A stretch of DNA of 40,251 bases, from NCBI GenBank assembly GCA_025936075.1, contig JAICUC010000003.1, forward strand, positions 1 through 40,251, read 5' to 3'. The translations under genes were made by a program, and so were the position numbers. Position 1 is the stretch's first letter. The number at the start of each line of letters is the position of its first letter. Below, one piece after another: positions 40,140 through 40,251 of this stretch. The DNA comes from Nitrospira sp. (lineage in GTDB: Bacteria; Nitrospirota; Nitrospiria; Nitrospirales; Nitrospiraceae). The notes below the pieces were generated by a model. The model was not told the DNA's origin, did no database searches, and saw only the letters and a list, made by a program, of their open reading frames with translations.

Positions 40140-40251
40140 CTAGTACATGGCTCTGCCGGTCTTGATGGTCGTCTGAAACCACGGGATACGGCTGGTATCG
40201 GGGAGGGGCTGAGCGGTCTTTTTGTTGATGCTCCTGAAACCGGCTGGCTTA
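40140..40251 (-). CDS. Small basic protein, paralogue copy 2 (5' part beyond window)
   Basis: The last 112 bases on the minus strand encode KPAGFRSINKKTAQPLPDTS then RIPWFQTTIKTGRAMY and a stop. It matches copy 1 (KPAGFRSTDKQFAKPLPDTS then RIPWF) over about 25 positions, with DNA similarity to match, and then diverges at the C-terminus as copy 1 does. The start lies outside. Two copies within 2.6 kb indicate a small multicopy family in this accessory region. Confidence 0.7.
   Translation of the reverse strand, partial: KPAGFRSINKKTAQPLPDTSRIPWFQTTIKTGRAMY

Overview
The window reads as a chromosomal segment of a Gram-negative bacterium, most likely a member of the Nitrospirota close to Nitrospira. 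The evidence is Lol/FtsX-type export, Tat components, an outer-membrane alginate-export-type porin, YidC with a long periplasmic domain, and lipoproteins without a +2 Asp. The lineage call is inference from overall gene content, not from a marker gene. No rRNA, intact tRNA, CRISPR array, transposase or integrase was seen.

Layout. (1) 1-4.9 kb: the 3' end of a LolD-like ABC ATPase translationally coupled to a large FtsX/YbbP-type permease, then a zinc-ribbon + PilZ protein on the other strand, a 0.6-kb non-coding stretch and a secreted protein of unknown function. (2) 5.0-12.0 kb, minus strand: a tightly packed operon pgi-pgl-glk-rpiA followed by a Tat-signal M1 aminopeptidase, covering entry of glucose into the oxidative pentose phosphate route. 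(3) 12.1-15.2 kb, minus strand: an envelope cluster of a coiled-coil lipoprotein with a Lys-rich C-terminus, a YafK-like L,D-transpeptidase-fold lipoprotein, a canonical YkuD L,D-transpeptidase and a secreted protein that seems to keep only a YkuD-like beta-hairpin. It resembles a Braun-lipoprotein-style attach/detach module.

(4) 15.6-25.2 kb, plus strand: the classic origin-proximal set rpmH-rnpA-yidD-yidC-mnmE-mnmG-rsmG-parA-parB, driven by a perfect TTGACA-N17-TATAAT promoter. Two identical, perfectly palindromic parS sites flank rsmG. Two tandem bactofilin genes follow parB directly, so segregation and cytoskeletal scaffold genes are side by side. (5) 25.3-29.0 kb: mnmA, two TatA/TatB-type genes without tatC, and a porin.

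(6) 29.2-36.1 kb: thrH, an unknown gene, an EVE-domain gene, a tiny HELGH metallopeptidase-like gene, ricT, a frameshifted remnant resembling the OBAP/DUF1264 family, a YihY/BrkB membrane protein and, divergently, a cytochrome P450. (7) 36.1-40.25 kb: an accessory-looking stretch of very small genes (membrane peptides, zinc-ribbon proteins, a MarR-like regulator, secreted proteins). It holds two degenerate tRNA 3'-end remnants in the same orientation about 1.6 kb apart, and two copies of a small basic protein family, one of them cut by the window edge.

Most likely candidates for something undescribed are the lipoprotein/L,D-transpeptidase module, the parS-flanked rsmG with downstream bactofilins, and the tRNA-remnant-bounded island of micro-genes. 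All functional statements rest on motif recognition by eye; no database search was run.
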